DNA of 64,000 nucleotides, from contig OY757013.1 of assembly GCA_963580285.1 (NCBI GenBank), forward strand, positions 153,067,900-153,131,899. Direction: 5' to 3'. This document shows, piece after piece, positions 1 through 11,389 of this stretch. A model generated the notes under the pieces. It saw only the letters and a list, made by a program, of their open reading frames with translations. It made no database searches and was not told the origin of the DNA. Position numbers and translations under genes: made by a program. Positions within the stretch are counted from its first letter, which is position 1; every line of letters begins with the position of its first letter. The DNA comes from Lucinisca nassula (Eukaryota; Mollusca; Bivalvia; Lucinida; Lucinidae).

Positions 1-95
1 CTCAACATTAGTTACGGCCCTTCCCCTACAGTTACATACACAGTTTCATTAAGCACGTGGTAATAGCAAACACACAATAAAGAAAAAACATATGT

Positions 96-150
96 TGAAG
101 TAAATACATAAATAAATAAACAAATAAATAGATAAATAAATAAATAAAAA
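96..150. repeat. (AAAT)n-like microsatellite
   Basis: AAAT/AAAC tetranucleotides repeat imperfectly. The flanks (1-95 and 151-300) show no gene. Confidence 0.7.
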
Positions 151-299
151 TGGTATTGTCGAGAGAATCTGTTAGTCGTGGTAGCCGTACATAAGAGGAA
201 ACAGGTAAACATCAACAGATGGATGATTTGATTACATTAAGAATTATTAAATCGTTTTGTGTCTTTAATGAACTTTTGGACAGCATTGAAAATAAGTGA

Positions 300-904
300 A
301 TTTTCTAATCCGGTCAAAGATCCATCACCGTATAGAATTGTATTCAAGTTTGCCGATCAGACAAGGGTACCCAACCACATTCCCTATAAAGATTTACTAA
401 ATACACTGACCTTGTAAGACCTGTTACAACCCTAGCAGCTTCATTCTGTAATTTTTCTAAACTTTGCATGTCTTGGACAGAACAGCCATCCCATACTATT
501 GAGGAATATTCAAGAATAGGTAGTACGTACGAAATATATATCTGGTTTAAAGCAGATCTACTGAATTTATATTTTAATTTTCGCATAATCCCTATGACTT
601 TGGATGCACTAGTTATTATATTTTCTACATGTGTGTGCCATTGGCCATTATTACTAAATGTTAAACCCAGATGTTTATGATTTTCTACGAACTTTATTGG
701 GGTATTATCGAAGAGAATCTGGGGGTAATTTTCGAATTGTTTTAAAGTGAAAAATACTGCCTCGGTTTTTAAGGGATTGAAGGTGATCAACCATTGCTTG
801 GCCCACGCAGAAAGAATAAGTAAGTCGTGATTTATGATTCCTTCTATATCAGCAATTGAGGATGCTGCACAAAACAGTGAGCTATCATCAGCAAATAGTC
901 GCAA
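300..904 (-). pseudogene. Non-LTR retrotransposon reverse transcriptase, C-terminal fragment
   Basis: Read on the minus strand, an open frame of about 186 codons begins at 904 with the RT active-site box LFADD. It continues through the thumb and C-terminal region of LINE polymerases (HKHLGLTFSNN near residue 81, ISYVLPILEYSSIVWD near 123, LEKLQNEAARVVTG near 148). It is cut at its 5' end next to a different repeat at about 905, so the palm domain before FADD and any endonuclease are missing. The frame stops at 344 and similarity fades towards 240. It is a dead fragment and differs from the LINEs at 44.3 and 57.4 kb. Confidence 0.85.
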
Positions 905-935
905 ATTTGGCGGGATTACGTAACGTCATGACGAC

Positions 936-1127
936 GTCCATGTCAACCATGCATTTTCTGTGAAGAAAAGTGTCAAATTCGATGGCGATAGAATCTAATT
1001 TCAAGTGGCCAAATGATAAACAGAATCTTACACTCGTGGTCACTTCATATGAATTTTATGAAACTCGCCAAAGGCTCGTTTCATAAATTTCATATGAAAT
1101 GACCACTCGTGTATGACCCTCTATATA
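936..1127. mobile_element. Family D relative: inverted-repeat element
   Basis: It opens with TGATAAACAGAATCTTACAC and closes with GTATGACCCTCTATATAAT, like the element ending at 16904. In between, CACTTCATATGAATTTTATG pairs with a reverse-complement arm around a short AAAGGC loop. It has no coding capacity. Confidence 0.6.
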
Positions 1128-1206
1128 ATACTGGTGACAGGGCAATAATTAATTGTTTGGTGCGGAAGGTTATTATGCGTGAGAGGGGGTCCTAAATGAC
1201 TCGGTT

Positions 1207-1208
1207 GT

Positions 1209-1240
<32 letters not shown>

Positions 1241-1245
1241 TGCGC

Positions 1246-1291
<46 letters not shown>

Positions 1292-1308
1292 ACAGGGGGG
1301 GGGGGGGT
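1207..1308. repeat. (GT)n / (GCGT)n microsatellite with G-run
   Basis: TGTG and TGCG dinucleotide repeats end in CGCACA and a run of 13 or more G. It is a slippage-prone tract. Confidence 0.95.
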
Positions 1309-2034
1309 CGGCGCAGGGGGGTCGGCGCATATCACTTTTGTTTGTTAGTGTAAAACTGATCCTGTGGCACATCGGGTCCATGTTCCTACGCTTATGCCCT
1401 GCTAGTTTTACGAGTGAGGCGAAGGTGACGTGTATCTTGCGTCACTGGGGCGTCCAGCTGATTGTGACAAGGCCTGCTTTCCTAGCAGCAGGTAATGATA
1501 GAGGGGAATGTTGTTATTTCTTCTGTTTCTGCACATCCAATCATTTGCCTCTTCTCCCTGCCTGGAAATGCTCAATAAAAATGAGGCGTTCACCTCCCTT
1601 TGTAAGCTCGTGCATGTAAGTAATTAAGTGTGTTTGTGAGTGAGTGAGCGCTTTATGTCTCACCTCACTCATAAAAAGACGGGGAAATCCAAGATCGAAT
1701 GTACAGTGATTTTATATTCATGTTTTTTTTTTTCTTTTTTTTTTTTTTTGTTGTTTTTTTTTTTACTCCGACTGGAGCTATGGTTTTCTCCGTGTTTGTC
1801 TGTATGATGTTTGATCGTGTCCTTAATGACTTTATCAGCTACATACATGTAATGATGACAACCGAAAACAATATTGTAGCTTGGGTAAAGTGTCGGAGTC
1901 TTCCCTGTTCTTCACCATAGCGCAGAATATGTTTATTTTCTTAATTATCGACTCTACCGGGTTGTTTTGAATATTATTCAATACGACTAACGGCATGAGA
2001 AGGGTTGAATCATGGACAGACTCCATAAAACCGA

Positions 2035-2614
2035 TTCCGCCCCGCCCCTCGGGGCTTGAAGAAACAGATTGGGCTGCATGGTGCTTCCATGCAGAGCTGA
2101 AACTGACCACACATAACGTAGACACGCCTATACAAATACATTATAAATTTTACCTCCTAAAAAGAAATTTTTAAGATAAAAAATTGTGGTATTTTTCTTA
2201 TTTCTGCTCAAAATATAGACTTTTGGTACACGTTAGGCGGTTCTAACCGGTACCCACACCCCACATTCTATATTTTAGAGCGGAAATAAGTAAAAATAAA
2301 GGTCGACCCCCCCCCCCCCCCCCTTAAACCACAGTTTTACAAAATAAAAGTATGGTTCAAGGGGGTCAGAATTATATAAGCGTATTTTCCCGATGCCCTA
2401 GTACTTGTAAACAGCTTGGAAGGACTAAGCCTGCCCAGGCAAAGTGGTGTGAGTCACACCGTCCACTGCATATAAGCCTTTTGGTTTCATTGGGCGACAG
2501 GGCTTGAGGTTTCATTTCATCTCAGAGTCGGTAAACGTCCCACAAAATTGGAAGCAACGTCTCCAAAATGACCTGCATAGTGTTGACAGGGACGTTAAAC
2601 CTCAATTCAAATAA
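2035..2614 (-). mobile_element. R-A SINE with nested F1 element
   Basis: The head is TTCCGCCCCGCCC and the tail is GACGTTAAACCTCAATTCAAATAA. It is bounded by a perfect 16-base target-site duplication, GACTCCATAAAACCGA, at 2019-2034 and 2615-2630. The SINE is split by an F1 insertion at 2112-2395. The same SINE, with the same duplication but without F1, is in copy Q-B (41485-41786). Confidence 0.85.
2112..2395. mobile_element. F1 foldback element inserted in R-A
   Basis: The ends are CATAACGTAGACACGCCTAT and the inverse of CATCGGGAAAATACGC. One half of the usual central hairpin is lost: a single TTAGGCGGTTCTAACC remains near 2243. A C-run of about 17 lies at 2307-2323. Confidence 0.7.
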
Positions 2615-3243
2615 GACTCCATAAAACCGAGCTTTGCATATTCAAATATTGTACGAGTTCTTGTTTCTGAAGGGACCGCATAGAAACAGCGTTTTGAATA
2701 TGTCGTGGCGCTACTTTGTGACCAATGTTTGCCCGCACAATTTGAGATAGAGTGTGATCCTTCAATTACACAGGTTTTATAGTATATAAAACCTTTTTTA
2801 TGGTTTATGCAGTGAAATGGAAACTAAACCATCATATTTTCTATTGTCTCCATCCATTCAAGCAGAAGCAGAGATTTTTGACAGATCGCGGGAAAGTTGT
2901 GGGCCGCCTACATCAATGTGTAATTGAAACTTACGTGCAAATCTTCGTAAAAAAATCCGTCAAAATTACGACTTCATCCGAAGTTAAATACTTAGCTAAG
3001 TAAATGAAATAGGTGGCTTTCGAATGCACTTTTTAAGGAAATACTTTACTAAGATAAGAATTTGTCCTTAAATCGTTAAGTCGACCTTAACTTAAGTAAC
3101 GATTGTAATCCTGGGCCCAGGTCAACTTAATATGTACAGTGTAATTGTGAAGACTCAAACACCGATGCCCCATTTAGCATGTCTGAGTGTATTAACCAGT
3201 TATTTAGGACACTGTGGAATTCTTCCAATAGGCTCAGGTAAGA

Positions 3244-3513
3244 CATTATGAAAACACACCTATACAAATACATTGCAAATTTTACTGCCGAAAAAGCGAA
3301 AATTTTTAGATGAAAATAGTGATTTTTTTTTCTTATTTCTGCTAAAAACATAGATTTTGGGTACTCGTATGAACCGCCTCATCGAAGCGGTTCTAACGAG
3401 TACCCACAATCTATATTTTAGAGCAGAAATAAGTAAAATAAGGTTTACCCCTATAAACCCCAGTTTTACTATATAAAAGGGGGTCAAAATTATTTAGGTG
3501 TGTTTTCGTGATG
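3244..3513. mobile_element. F1 foldback element
   Basis: The terminal inverted repeats are CATTATGAAAACACACCTAT and its inverse ending TTTTCGTGATG. The central hairpin is at 3361-3403 (GTACTCG...GAACCGCCTC / AAGCGGTTCTAACGAGTAC), inside arms TTATTTCTGCT / AGCAGAAATAA. Confidence 0.85.
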
Positions 3514-3599
3514 AATAGTGAGGATGGCAATACTAAAGAGTATACAGTCCGGCTCACAAGGTTCAGAAAGCTCCAGAAATCATTTGACCTCATCATCAT

Positions 3600-4180
3600 T
3601 TAGGGGTGTTATTATAACTGAACATTAATAGTTTCACTTTCTCATATCTTTGGAATATTTTCTGCTCTACAACTATTGGCATATACTACCTTAGAGGATC
3701 ATCATCAGCTCTGCAGCAAAGCATGATTGTAATTGCCACTGTGTGATAAAGACAGGAATAAAACATGTAAAGAAATTCATAAAATTTATTCAAAATATAT
3801 TTTTGTAACAGCCAATTGTATTTTACCTTTTTGTCCTACTGCTATATTCTATGAAAAAAATGCCTTTAGTGTTTGAGCCGATGCAAGAGAAAAGGATCAA
3901 ATGCTTGATGTCAGGTCAAATAAAACACTATAAAGTACTTCTTATTTTAGAAATTAAAGCCCTTTCAAGATTCTTTCAATCATTTTGAGCGGATACAATC
4001 TTCCAGGTGGATGAAAAGCTACCTGACACATCTGCAAACAGAACTTTGCATTTTCACTTATGAACAAAGCGCTACACTCAAACCACAATAATGATTCAGG
4101 GTCAGCGCTCTTACCACTGCACCCCATCCCCAAACTTTGAATTTTTATATTTCCATGTAGATGTAATAGCTTTCCAAGTT
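3600..4180. other. No gene seen
   Basis: AT-rich single-copy-looking sequence with short frames only. A tRNA-like scrap (CTTACCACTGCACC) lies near 4110. Confidence 0.5.
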
Positions 4181-4188
4181 TTTATATA

Positions 4189-4398
4189 TACAGTAAAATT
4201 CCTGTATTAAGACCACCTTTGGGACTGTTCAAAAGTAGTCTTAAAAGCCACTTTTGAAAAGTCTCAAAGGTGGTCTCTGACCAGAGGACACTGTGGGCAG
4301 AAAACACAAAGAAAGATTAAGTGCAGCCCTCAAAATAAGCTTTTTAAAGCAGAATTGGTCTTAAATTTTGGTGGTCTTCATAGCGGAATTTCACTGTA
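4189..4398. mobile_element. Tc1/mariner-type MITE, TA-flanked
   Basis: It begins TACAGTAAAATTCCTGTATT and ends with the inverse, GGAATTTCACTGTA, each with a terminal TA as expected for a Tc1/mariner target duplication. An internal palindrome pairs ACCACCTTTGGGACTGTTCA with later text. Related copies are at 29703-29951 and 53456-53557. Confidence 0.8.
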
Positions 4399-4407
4399 TA
4401 TATATTT

Positions 4408-4622
4408 TGTGGTTTTACAGTCTTTTCAAGGTTATTTCTTTTATATCGAGCCATCGTTAATCAGAGGTGAGCGGAAACTTGAGTACCCGGAGAAAAAACA
4501 CATGATCTTCCGTTGCAAAACTTGGCGTCTCACATGTGATCCTAGCTAGGCTCGCACAACATCGATGAAAGACCTAATGATTAAGAGTCGGTGTGCTTCT
4601 CCGCTAGGCCTCGGAAGCCGGT
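4408..4622 (-). mobile_element. tRNA-derived SINE (GGCCTAGTGGTTAAGAG head)
   Basis: In reverse complement this reads CCTAGCGGAGAAGCACACCG, a decayed pol III A box, followed by a B-box region, then GAGACGCCAAGTTTTGCAAC and a tail ending GTAAAACCACAAAA. Better copies are at 39313 and 54072. Confidence 0.7.
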
Positions 4623-5439
4623 ACAGCTTTTCAGGCTGACTTAAATGCTTTATAGTCTGTTTAAATTTCCAGGTTTTTAGCTCACCAGAGCCGAAAGGCT
4701 CCAGGGAACTTATAGTATAGGCAGTGGCCCTTCTTCGGCGTCCACATATGCGTCGGCGTCAGCATTTTCAAACGACATCTCCTCTGAAACTACTTGGTCA
4801 GTTGGAGCCTCTATGGGAATGCGGAACAAAGATTGTTCCTAATAACTGGGTCACATGACCAACACGGCTGCCATGCCAATATATAATAAAATCCTTTAAA
4901 ATTCTTCTTCTCAGGAACCAAATGGCGGATGACCTTGAAATTTGTTACATGTACGTATATAGGATCGAGAACTCGGGCCCTGCCAAGTTTGTTAAAATGT
5001 TGACCTTTGGTTGACACTGACCTGTTTTACATCAAGGTCAAATCTGGTCCTTTAGACATTTGTAAAGTAATTGAAGGCAAAACAGTGGATTTTCTGATTG
5101 CATGGTAGCCTGTGGCATCAGAAATGATATTTGCAATCACCCTAATGGAAGTTTATCAATTCCAAAGATCAAGGTCATTTATTGACCTGTGTCATGCATG
5201 GCTCAGAATCAGTACTTTATCTTCTTATCCGCTTAAGTTGGCGCGTTGATTGACACCAAATTACATGTGGAGCCTCTGTGGGAATGGGGAACGAAAGTTT
5301 GTTCGTTAGGACTGGGTCAAATGACCAGTATGACCGCCATGCTCATTATATGGTAAAAAGCATTAAACACCTTCTCAGGAACCAAATGGCCGATGACCTT
5401 GAAACTTGATATGCATATATTGAGTTCATATTCGGTATT

Positions 5440-6470
5440 GTGATAGATACTGGGCTTAAGTTTTTATCTGCAGTATCAGCACCCATGACCGTGAAAATAG
5501 ACACTGGTCTCAAATGTTTAGCTGCAGCACCAGCTCTCATGGCCATAACCTTGGAGTCAAGGTCGCAGACTTTTAATTCTTATGTTAAAGTTTTTGTGTT
5601 AAAATTTTAGGAGCTCATTACCCCTTTACCTTTGGATGGATTTAGTTTATACTTGGTATGGTAATAGATACTGGTCTCAGTTTTTAGGAGCTTATTACTT
5701 CTTTACGCTTTCAAGATTTAGTTCATACACGGTGTGGTGATAGGTGCTAGTCAAAAGCATTTATCAGCAGCATCATCATGCATGACTGTGACCTTGGGGT
5801 CAAGTCAAAGTCCTAGAACTTTTATGTTTTTGCACAGAGGATTTTAGATCATTACTTGGTTGCCTTCAGATGAATTTACTTGAGACTTGGAATGGTGATA
5901 GATATTGCTTTAAAGTTTTTATCACCAACACCAGCACCTATAACTATGACCTTGGGTGAAGGTCACAGACTTTGATTTTTTATGTTAAAGATTTTGTGTT
6001 AAAGTTTTTAGGAGCTTAATACTTCTTTAACTTTGAATGGATTTAGTTTATACTTGGCATGGTAATAGATACTGGTGTCAAAGTTTTGGCAGCAGCATCA
6101 GCTCTCATGGCCATAACCTTGGCGTCAAGGTCACAGACTTAGATCTTTTATGGTAATTTTTTGCACTATAGATTTTAGGTAATTACTTGGTTGTCTTTAG
6201 ATGAATTTGGTATGGTGATAGATAGTGCTTTAATTTTTTATCAGCAAAATCAGCACCTATAGCCATGACCCTGGGATCAAGGTAACAGACTTAGAATTTA
6301 AATGTTAAAGACTTTTTTTTGTTAAAGTTTTAGGACCTCATTTCTTCTTTACCGTATGATAAATTCAGTTCATTATTGCTGAGGTGACAGATACTTGTCT
6401 CAAAATTATCAGTAGCATCCGCTTCCATGACCGTGACCTTCAGATCAAAGTCAGGGTCACAGACAGGCTT
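5440..6470. repeat. Degenerate tandem array, unit about 160 bp
   Basis: The phrase CATGACCTTGGGGTCAAGGTC recurs in variants near 5539, 5782, 5945, 6110, 6262 and 6428. Each is followed by CACAGACTT, ATGTTAAAG, a GGAGCTCATTACTTCTTTAC variant and ATAGATACTGGTC. Spacing is mostly 150-170 bases, with one longer interval. Confidence 0.7.
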
Positions 6471-7082
6471 TTTAGCTTACCTGAACAAATGGTTCTACTG
6501 TCCTTGCATTTGCTGTTTGTCGCCCGTGTTGATTGAAATGGTTGCAATATTGCGATGACAACATGCCTGTTTACATGGATGTGGATTAAATGGAATAAAA
6601 AGGGATACTAATATTACAGACTTGAACCATTCATGATCCCGGATATTAATATAGCACTGGATTCTTTCTTTGTGACTTTGTTTCTGTTATGGGTCTGAAA
6701 ATTTGCCTTCACGCGACTTAATTCAAAGCGCGACTCCCGGTGAGCTATCCTATCCAGCGACAGGTCTTATTGAACTTAACCCAAGCAAACCTATTAGAAA
6801 GTTTTAGCAAGATTCGTCCAAAACTGAAGGGGCTTCGGAGATGACGACAAGGTCGAAAAAGACATATTCAGCAATCAAGGGGACATAACTCTACATGATG
6901 CCGACCTCACCAGTTTTCGGAGTCATGCGAGCTGCATCCCCAGCCTATATTTCCAATGGGTAAATTTAAAAAATATCCGATCAAAACTGGTTGCGCTATG
7001 TATACAGTGATGACAATCTATGGGACATTGTGGTTGCCATATCAACCAAAGTTTTTATACAATTTCGATTAAAAGCATATGT

Positions 7083-7392
7083 CATCAATCCCCCCCCCGG
7101 CCCCGCCCATCGGGGCTTGAAGAAATAGGTTGCATGATGCTTCCACACAGAGCTGAAACCGACCCGCTCATGAGTACTGCTAAACCGCATTGAGGATCTA
7201 AGCCTGCCCAGGCAAAGCGGTGCGGGTCGGACTGTCCATGCTTATAAACCCTATTTGGTTTCATTGGGAGGCAGGGCTTCAGATGTCATTTCATCTCAAT
7301 GTCGGGTAAAAGTCCCTCAAAATTGAAAGCAACGTCTCCAAAATGACCTATACACTGTTGACGGGGACGTTAAACCTCAAACCAAACAAACA
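7083..7392 (-). mobile_element. R-A SINE nested in the 2.9 kb element
   Basis: It runs from GGCCCCGCCCATCGGGGC to GGGGACGTTAAACCTCAAAC with an (AAAC)n tail. ATCAATCCCCC repeats on both sides (7084 and 7393), consistent with a target-site duplication. Confidence 0.8.
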
Positions 7393-7639
7393 AATCAATC
7401 CCCCACCAGTGTCATGCTACAAATAAGAAAAGATTGAGACCAGCCTGCAGATTGCCGAGATATAACTGGTCAAAGGTATGGACGGACGGACGGACAACTG
7501 ACGGATGAAGGATTGACTACCATCCTATAAGCTCCACAGGAACTTTCGGCCCACCGGTGAGCTAAAACAGGCAAATGAGAAGTGGAGTTTAAACGATTTA
7601 TATAATTTGTCACAAGCCCTGTCCTCTTTTGCTGTTTCC

Positions 7640-8190
7640 TTGAAGGTGTCACAGGGGTGAAAAAAGAACATCGCTCGACCGGGACTTGAATCAAGGACCT
7701 CTCGCATATTTTGCAAACCCTCTACTGACTGAGTTTCTGAGCCACAGGGTCGGCCTGTTATTTCATCACCAAACTCGTCCTATCCAGTCCAGCTGCGAGA
7801 CTTATTTTTCATACTCTTTCATACACTCAGACGCGTTGCTAGACCCACACTGAACCACCAAATGTCACAGGAGTGGAAAAAGAACATTGCTCGACCGGTA
7901 CTCGAACCCAGGGCCTCTCCTATATTGTGCGAAAACTCCGAGCCACACGGTCAACCTGTTATATTTTCCCCCTGCCAAATGAGAATGTTCCCGAATTTCT
8001 AAGTCCTATCCAGCCGGCTACGAGACATTTTTCATACTCTTTTATGCCCTCAGACGTGGTGGTTACCAAATGTCACAGGGAGGCAAAAGAACATGGCTCG
8101 ACCGGGACTCGAACCCAGGGCCTCTGGCATACCGTGCGAACGCTATACCGATCGAGCTAACGAGCCACACGGTCGACCTGTTACATTCCC
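7640..8190 (-). mobile_element. Three tandem tRNA-derived SINE units
   Basis: Three head-to-tail units of about 205-215 bases start near 7645, 7862 and 8068. On the minus strand each carries an A-box-like TTAGCTCGATCGGTATAGCG and a B box GGGTTCGAGTCCCGGTCGAG; the 8095-8175 unit is best preserved. The tRNA-like part is 72-75 bases, but units lack a full cloverleaf and share the same flanks, so this is SINE and not a tRNA gene cluster. A related single copy is at 43925-44025. Confidence 0.75.
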
Positions 8191-8199
8191 AAACATGTT

Positions 8200-9110
8200 T
8201 ATTTATCCAACCAAGAGTTCATCACAATCATAAGGTCCTTGGTCCAACAAAATAAGTTACATTTTTTCTTATTTCTGTTGGTACTTTTTCTAATTGCCTC
8301 TTGCAGGAGATTTTAACAACACCCACAACATTTGTTTCTAACATGAAATAAGAAACATTGTCCCTTAATCCATTGCTGCCTAATGGATTGTTCTACCTTG
8401 TACTATGGACAGATACAAATCCATTTGTCATTTTACTTACAATTATTAACACTGCTCTTACAAACTTATGCAAGGAGTATGACTTTAGTGGTTTAAATAT
8501 CACTTTATATTTGTCTATGTTTATGCAATCATATTCTTATACTTATCGGTCAATTTATCTGTGTTTAGGTTTATGCAATTATTACATATTGCGCAGTATA
8601 TGTTTGTGCTTTTGTGGCAGGTTCATGAGCGGGTGAATGACGCGCAATATGACTATAAATCACTGACTTTGATATATGCTTTCTTCAATTATATGTATAC
8701 ATGTATTTCTTTGTTTGTGAGCACGCTAGTCTTTCTAGTATTGGAGTTGTTTAATTAGTAATAAAACTCCCAGTTTCCCCATATCCTGTCTTGGTGTTTT
8801 GTTTAAGTCATTTTATCATTGATTGCAAATTTATTTACGGTATTTATTTATTTATTTTCATCCAACCAATGATTACATGTCGCATTTTGCTGCATATAAT
8901 CTGAGCCTGAATTGCTTTTAGGACGCTAGGCAAAACCGGGTAAACCTTGTTGCTCTTTAAAGTGAAAACTTAAAGATTCATTCAGGCAGGTTAGTGTTAA
9001 ATGCAACTAAATTAATGAAATTTATTTGATATTCATAAACATTGTATATAAACAGTATTGATTGCCAATATATATGAAGCTATGCACAATAAATTTGCTA
9101 TAGATTATTG
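8200..9110. other. No gene seen
   Basis: AT-rich. Plus-strand frames around 8358-8758 are hydrophobic through TTT/TAT codons only. An imperfect duplication involving TTTATGCAAT is seen at 8515-8585. Confidence 0.5.
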
Positions 9111-9112
9111 CA

Positions 9113-9425
9113 TGTTTTTGTTTGTTTGATTTGAGTCTTAACATCCCTGTCAACACTGTACAGGTCATTTTGGGGACCTTGCTTACAATTTTGTGGGATT
9201 TTTAACTAACATTGAGATGAAATGACATCTCAAGCCCTGCCACCCAATGAAACCAAAAGGGTTAAACATTATAAGCATGATCGGTCCCACTCGCATCGCT
9301 TTGCCTGTGCAGGCTTAGATTCTCTAGCAGTTTACCAGTACACATGTGCAATCAGTTTTAGCTCTTTGGGAAGCATCATGCAGCCCATCTATTTCTTCAA
9401 GCCCCGATTGGTGGGGGCCGGAGAC
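9113..9425 (+). mobile_element. R-A SINE (inverse reading)
   Basis: TTTGTTTGATTTGAGTCTTA (tail, complement) through to the CCCCGATTGGTGGGGGCCGG head. It is near full length and diverged. Confidence 0.8.
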
Positions 9426-9569
9426 TATTGCATGCAACAGACTGTTGCATGTAATACTGCAAAACCTTCAAAACCACATGACCACTCAAATTATATTAAA
9501 CTCTCAATAGAAAGGCCAGCACATACTGATCATTATCCCCACGCTTTTCGAAGAAAAAGTGGAGATATT

Positions 9570-9840
9570 GTAATGTTCTTCGTCGTCCGTCTGTCCGTCC
9601 GTCCATCCATACGTACGTCCATCCGTTCGTCCGTCTTACCGGATAACTCCTCCTAGACGGTTATAGATAGAAACTTGAAACTTTGGGACCTGATAGATCT
9701 TTGGACTGGGGAGTGCATGACACTTTCGGAATTTTGATCACACCCCTAGGGGTAGGTCCAGGGGGTTGGGCCCGCGGGGGTAAAAAATCAAAGCGTAACG
9801 TATCAAAGCGAACGGCATGATGAGTAGATTATGTAGTAGA
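9570..9840. repeat. CCGT-rich stretch and decayed repeat
   Basis: (CCGT)n/(CCAT)n units at 9587-9640 lead into TACCGGATAACTCCTCCTAG and GAAACTTGAAACTTTGG, text reminiscent of the internal part of the 4.7 kb element type. It has no coding capacity. Confidence 0.45.
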
Positions 9841-9886
9841 GTGGGGATATGCGATGGCGTGCCATCGACTGCGCAATTCTAGCTAA

Positions 9887-10093
9887 TTAACCCATTTGGT
9901 ACCAGAAACCCCAAAACGGGTGTTTGGCAAACAGTGCAGGCCCAGATCAGATGCCACAGAACGCGGTGTCTGATCAGGGCCTACACTGTTTGCAAAAAGT
10001 TCAGCTATTTTCCAAATAAATTTTGAAGAAAACACAACCTGACATCCCTAAATTTTGAAATGAACTCCTGCTATACTCGTACAAAAAGGTTAA
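9887..10093. mobile_element. TTAA-flanked hairpin element (piggyBac-type ends, tentative)
   Basis: TTAACCC opens and GGTTAA closes the stretch. Inside, TTTGGCAAACAGTGCAGGCC pairs with a reverse-complement arm ending in GCAAAAAG. The same AAACAGTGTAGA hairpin motif sits in the clearer copies at 17170, 35163 and 39512. Confidence 0.5.
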
Positions 10094-10204
10094 TTAATTG
10101 TAAATACCTCACATTATCAGGAGCATATAAGTGAGTGACATTATAAAAGGGTCCTTGGCTACTGATGCTTACAAGCCATGCACAGTCTTTTATTGGGTGC
10201 ATTT

Positions 10205-10472
10205 CATACAAAAACACGCCGATACAAATGCATTGTAAACTTTACTGCCAAAAAATGAACATTTTAAGAGGTAAAAGTGTAATATTTTTTTCTTATTTCT
10301 GCTCAAAATATAGATTGTGGGAACTTGTTAGAACCGCCTCATTGAGGTGGTTCTAACGAGTACCCACAATCTATATTTTAGAGCAGAAATAAGAAAATTA
10401 AGGTTTACCCCCTGTAAACCCCCCGTTTTACTGTATAAAAGTGGGGGTCAAGGGGGTCGTTTTTTTATGATG
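10205..10472. mobile_element. F1 foldback element
   Basis: CATACAAAAACACGCC at the left and a decayed TTTTTTATGATG at the right. The hairpin core is at 10321-10363. Confidence 0.8.
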
Positions 10473-10479
10473 TTAGGTA

Positions 10480-10916
10480 TTTTTCAAAAATGCTAAAACC
10501 AAACAACTCCTACATGTATGAGAGTCAAATAAATGTACTCTGCAAATTCAGCACAAAGCAAGTATATACAGCTCTCTCAGTCCAAATGAAAGTTTATTTA
10601 TTTTACTGCAAGATTCAGGGTTTTGAGAATCTGGCTTATGTCAGTAATGACTGAAACCAAGATAGCACTGGAAAAGTCACGGTGGAAGTTTTGCACAATT
10701 TCAGTACCTTGTGAGCCGGACTGTATACACAATATACATATTTTAAGATGAATTATCTTGAATATATTGACATGTGTAATTATTGGGAAAAGCCACATGC
10801 AGGAAGTCAGGAACAAGTTTGATCCAGGCATAGTACACATTTAGTATACTAGTACTAATCTTCCATCTGACCCTCTGACCTTCTTCGTTTAACTTGGTAG
10901 AAACCAGTACTGTTTA
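10480..10916. other. No gene seen
   Basis: A minus-strand frame at 10840-10598 starts without context and shows no family resemblance. CAGTCCGGCTCACAAGGT at about 10705 recurs at 3545, so part of this is repeat. Confidence 0.4.
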
Positions 10917-11213
10917 ATTGTTTGGATTGGGGTTTAACGTCTCTGTCAACAGAATAAGGTCATTTTGGAGACGTTGCTTCCAATTTTGTGGGACTTTTAC
11001 CCGACATTGAGATGAAATGACATCTCAAACCCTGCCGCCCAATGAAAGCATTATGCTTATACGCATTGAACGATCTGACACACACCGCTTTGCCTGGAAA
11101 GGCTTACTCCTTCTAAGCGGTTTACCAGTACTCGTGTCTGGTCAGATTCAGCTCTGCGTGGAAGCACCATGCAGCCCAATCTATTTCTCCATGCCCCGAT
11201 GGGCGGGGCGATG
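10917..11213 (+). mobile_element. R-A SINE (inverse reading)
   Basis: TTGTTTGGATTGGGGTTTAA through to TTTCTCCATGCCCCGATGGG. Complete. Confidence 0.85.
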
Positions 11214-11244
11214 AAACCAGAAATGAGCAATATGGATAAAGTCT

Positions 11245-11325
11245 CAACAATTTAGGCTTGCGGGGATAGAACCGGATACCTCTCAATCTCAAATCCGATC
11301 CTTTACCACTGCACCACAGCAACTT
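11245..11325 (-). other. tRNA-like relic
   Basis: On the minus strand, GCTGTGGTGCAGTGGTAAAG resembles an A-box arm and a later GGTTCTATCCCCGCAAG resembles a B box. The spacing suits a tRNA or a SINE head, but pairing is incomplete. Confidence 0.4.
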
Positions 11326-11389
11326 ACATTAAGCAGAATATCCACTTGTAGCTCGATAAAACTCGACAAGGAAAAGAGATACTGCTTAC

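Larger units (their letters stand above)
1330..3118 (+). repeat. Composite repeat Q, copy A
   Basis: This stretch recurs in inverted orientation at 41022-43370. Matching blocks are 1345-1400 with about 43300-43350, 1410-1700 with 42090-42350, 1780-2034 with 41787-42070, and 2615-3118 with 41022-41484. It carries an R-A SINE at 2035-2614. A poly-T tract lies at 1722-1765, and the right end is GATTGTAATCCTGGGCCCAG. Part of it (about 1425-1560) recurs at 20385-20520, so it is a dispersed family and not only a local duplication. No open frame is convincing. Confidence 0.75.
4674..7565. mobile_element. 2.9 kb terminal-inverted-repeat element, non-coding
   Basis: The left end TTTTTAGCTCACC (4675-4687) is matched in inverse by GGTGAGCTAAAA at 7554-7565. 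The direct repeat CAGG lies just outside both ends, a possible short target duplication. The inside holds no open frame of note. It contains two GGAACCAAATGGC blocks (4915 and 5380), a degenerate tandem array at 5440-6470, and a nested R-A SINE at 7083-7392. From memory, this TTTTAGCTCACC...GACATCTCCTCTGAAAC text is typical of repeats in bivalve genomes. It is probably a non-autonomous DNA transposon. Confidence 0.65.

Noticed and set aside
8095..8175. Possible tRNA gene
   Set aside because: The same head occurs in adjacent tandem units and at 43.9 kb with shared flanking sequence, so it is SINE-derived.
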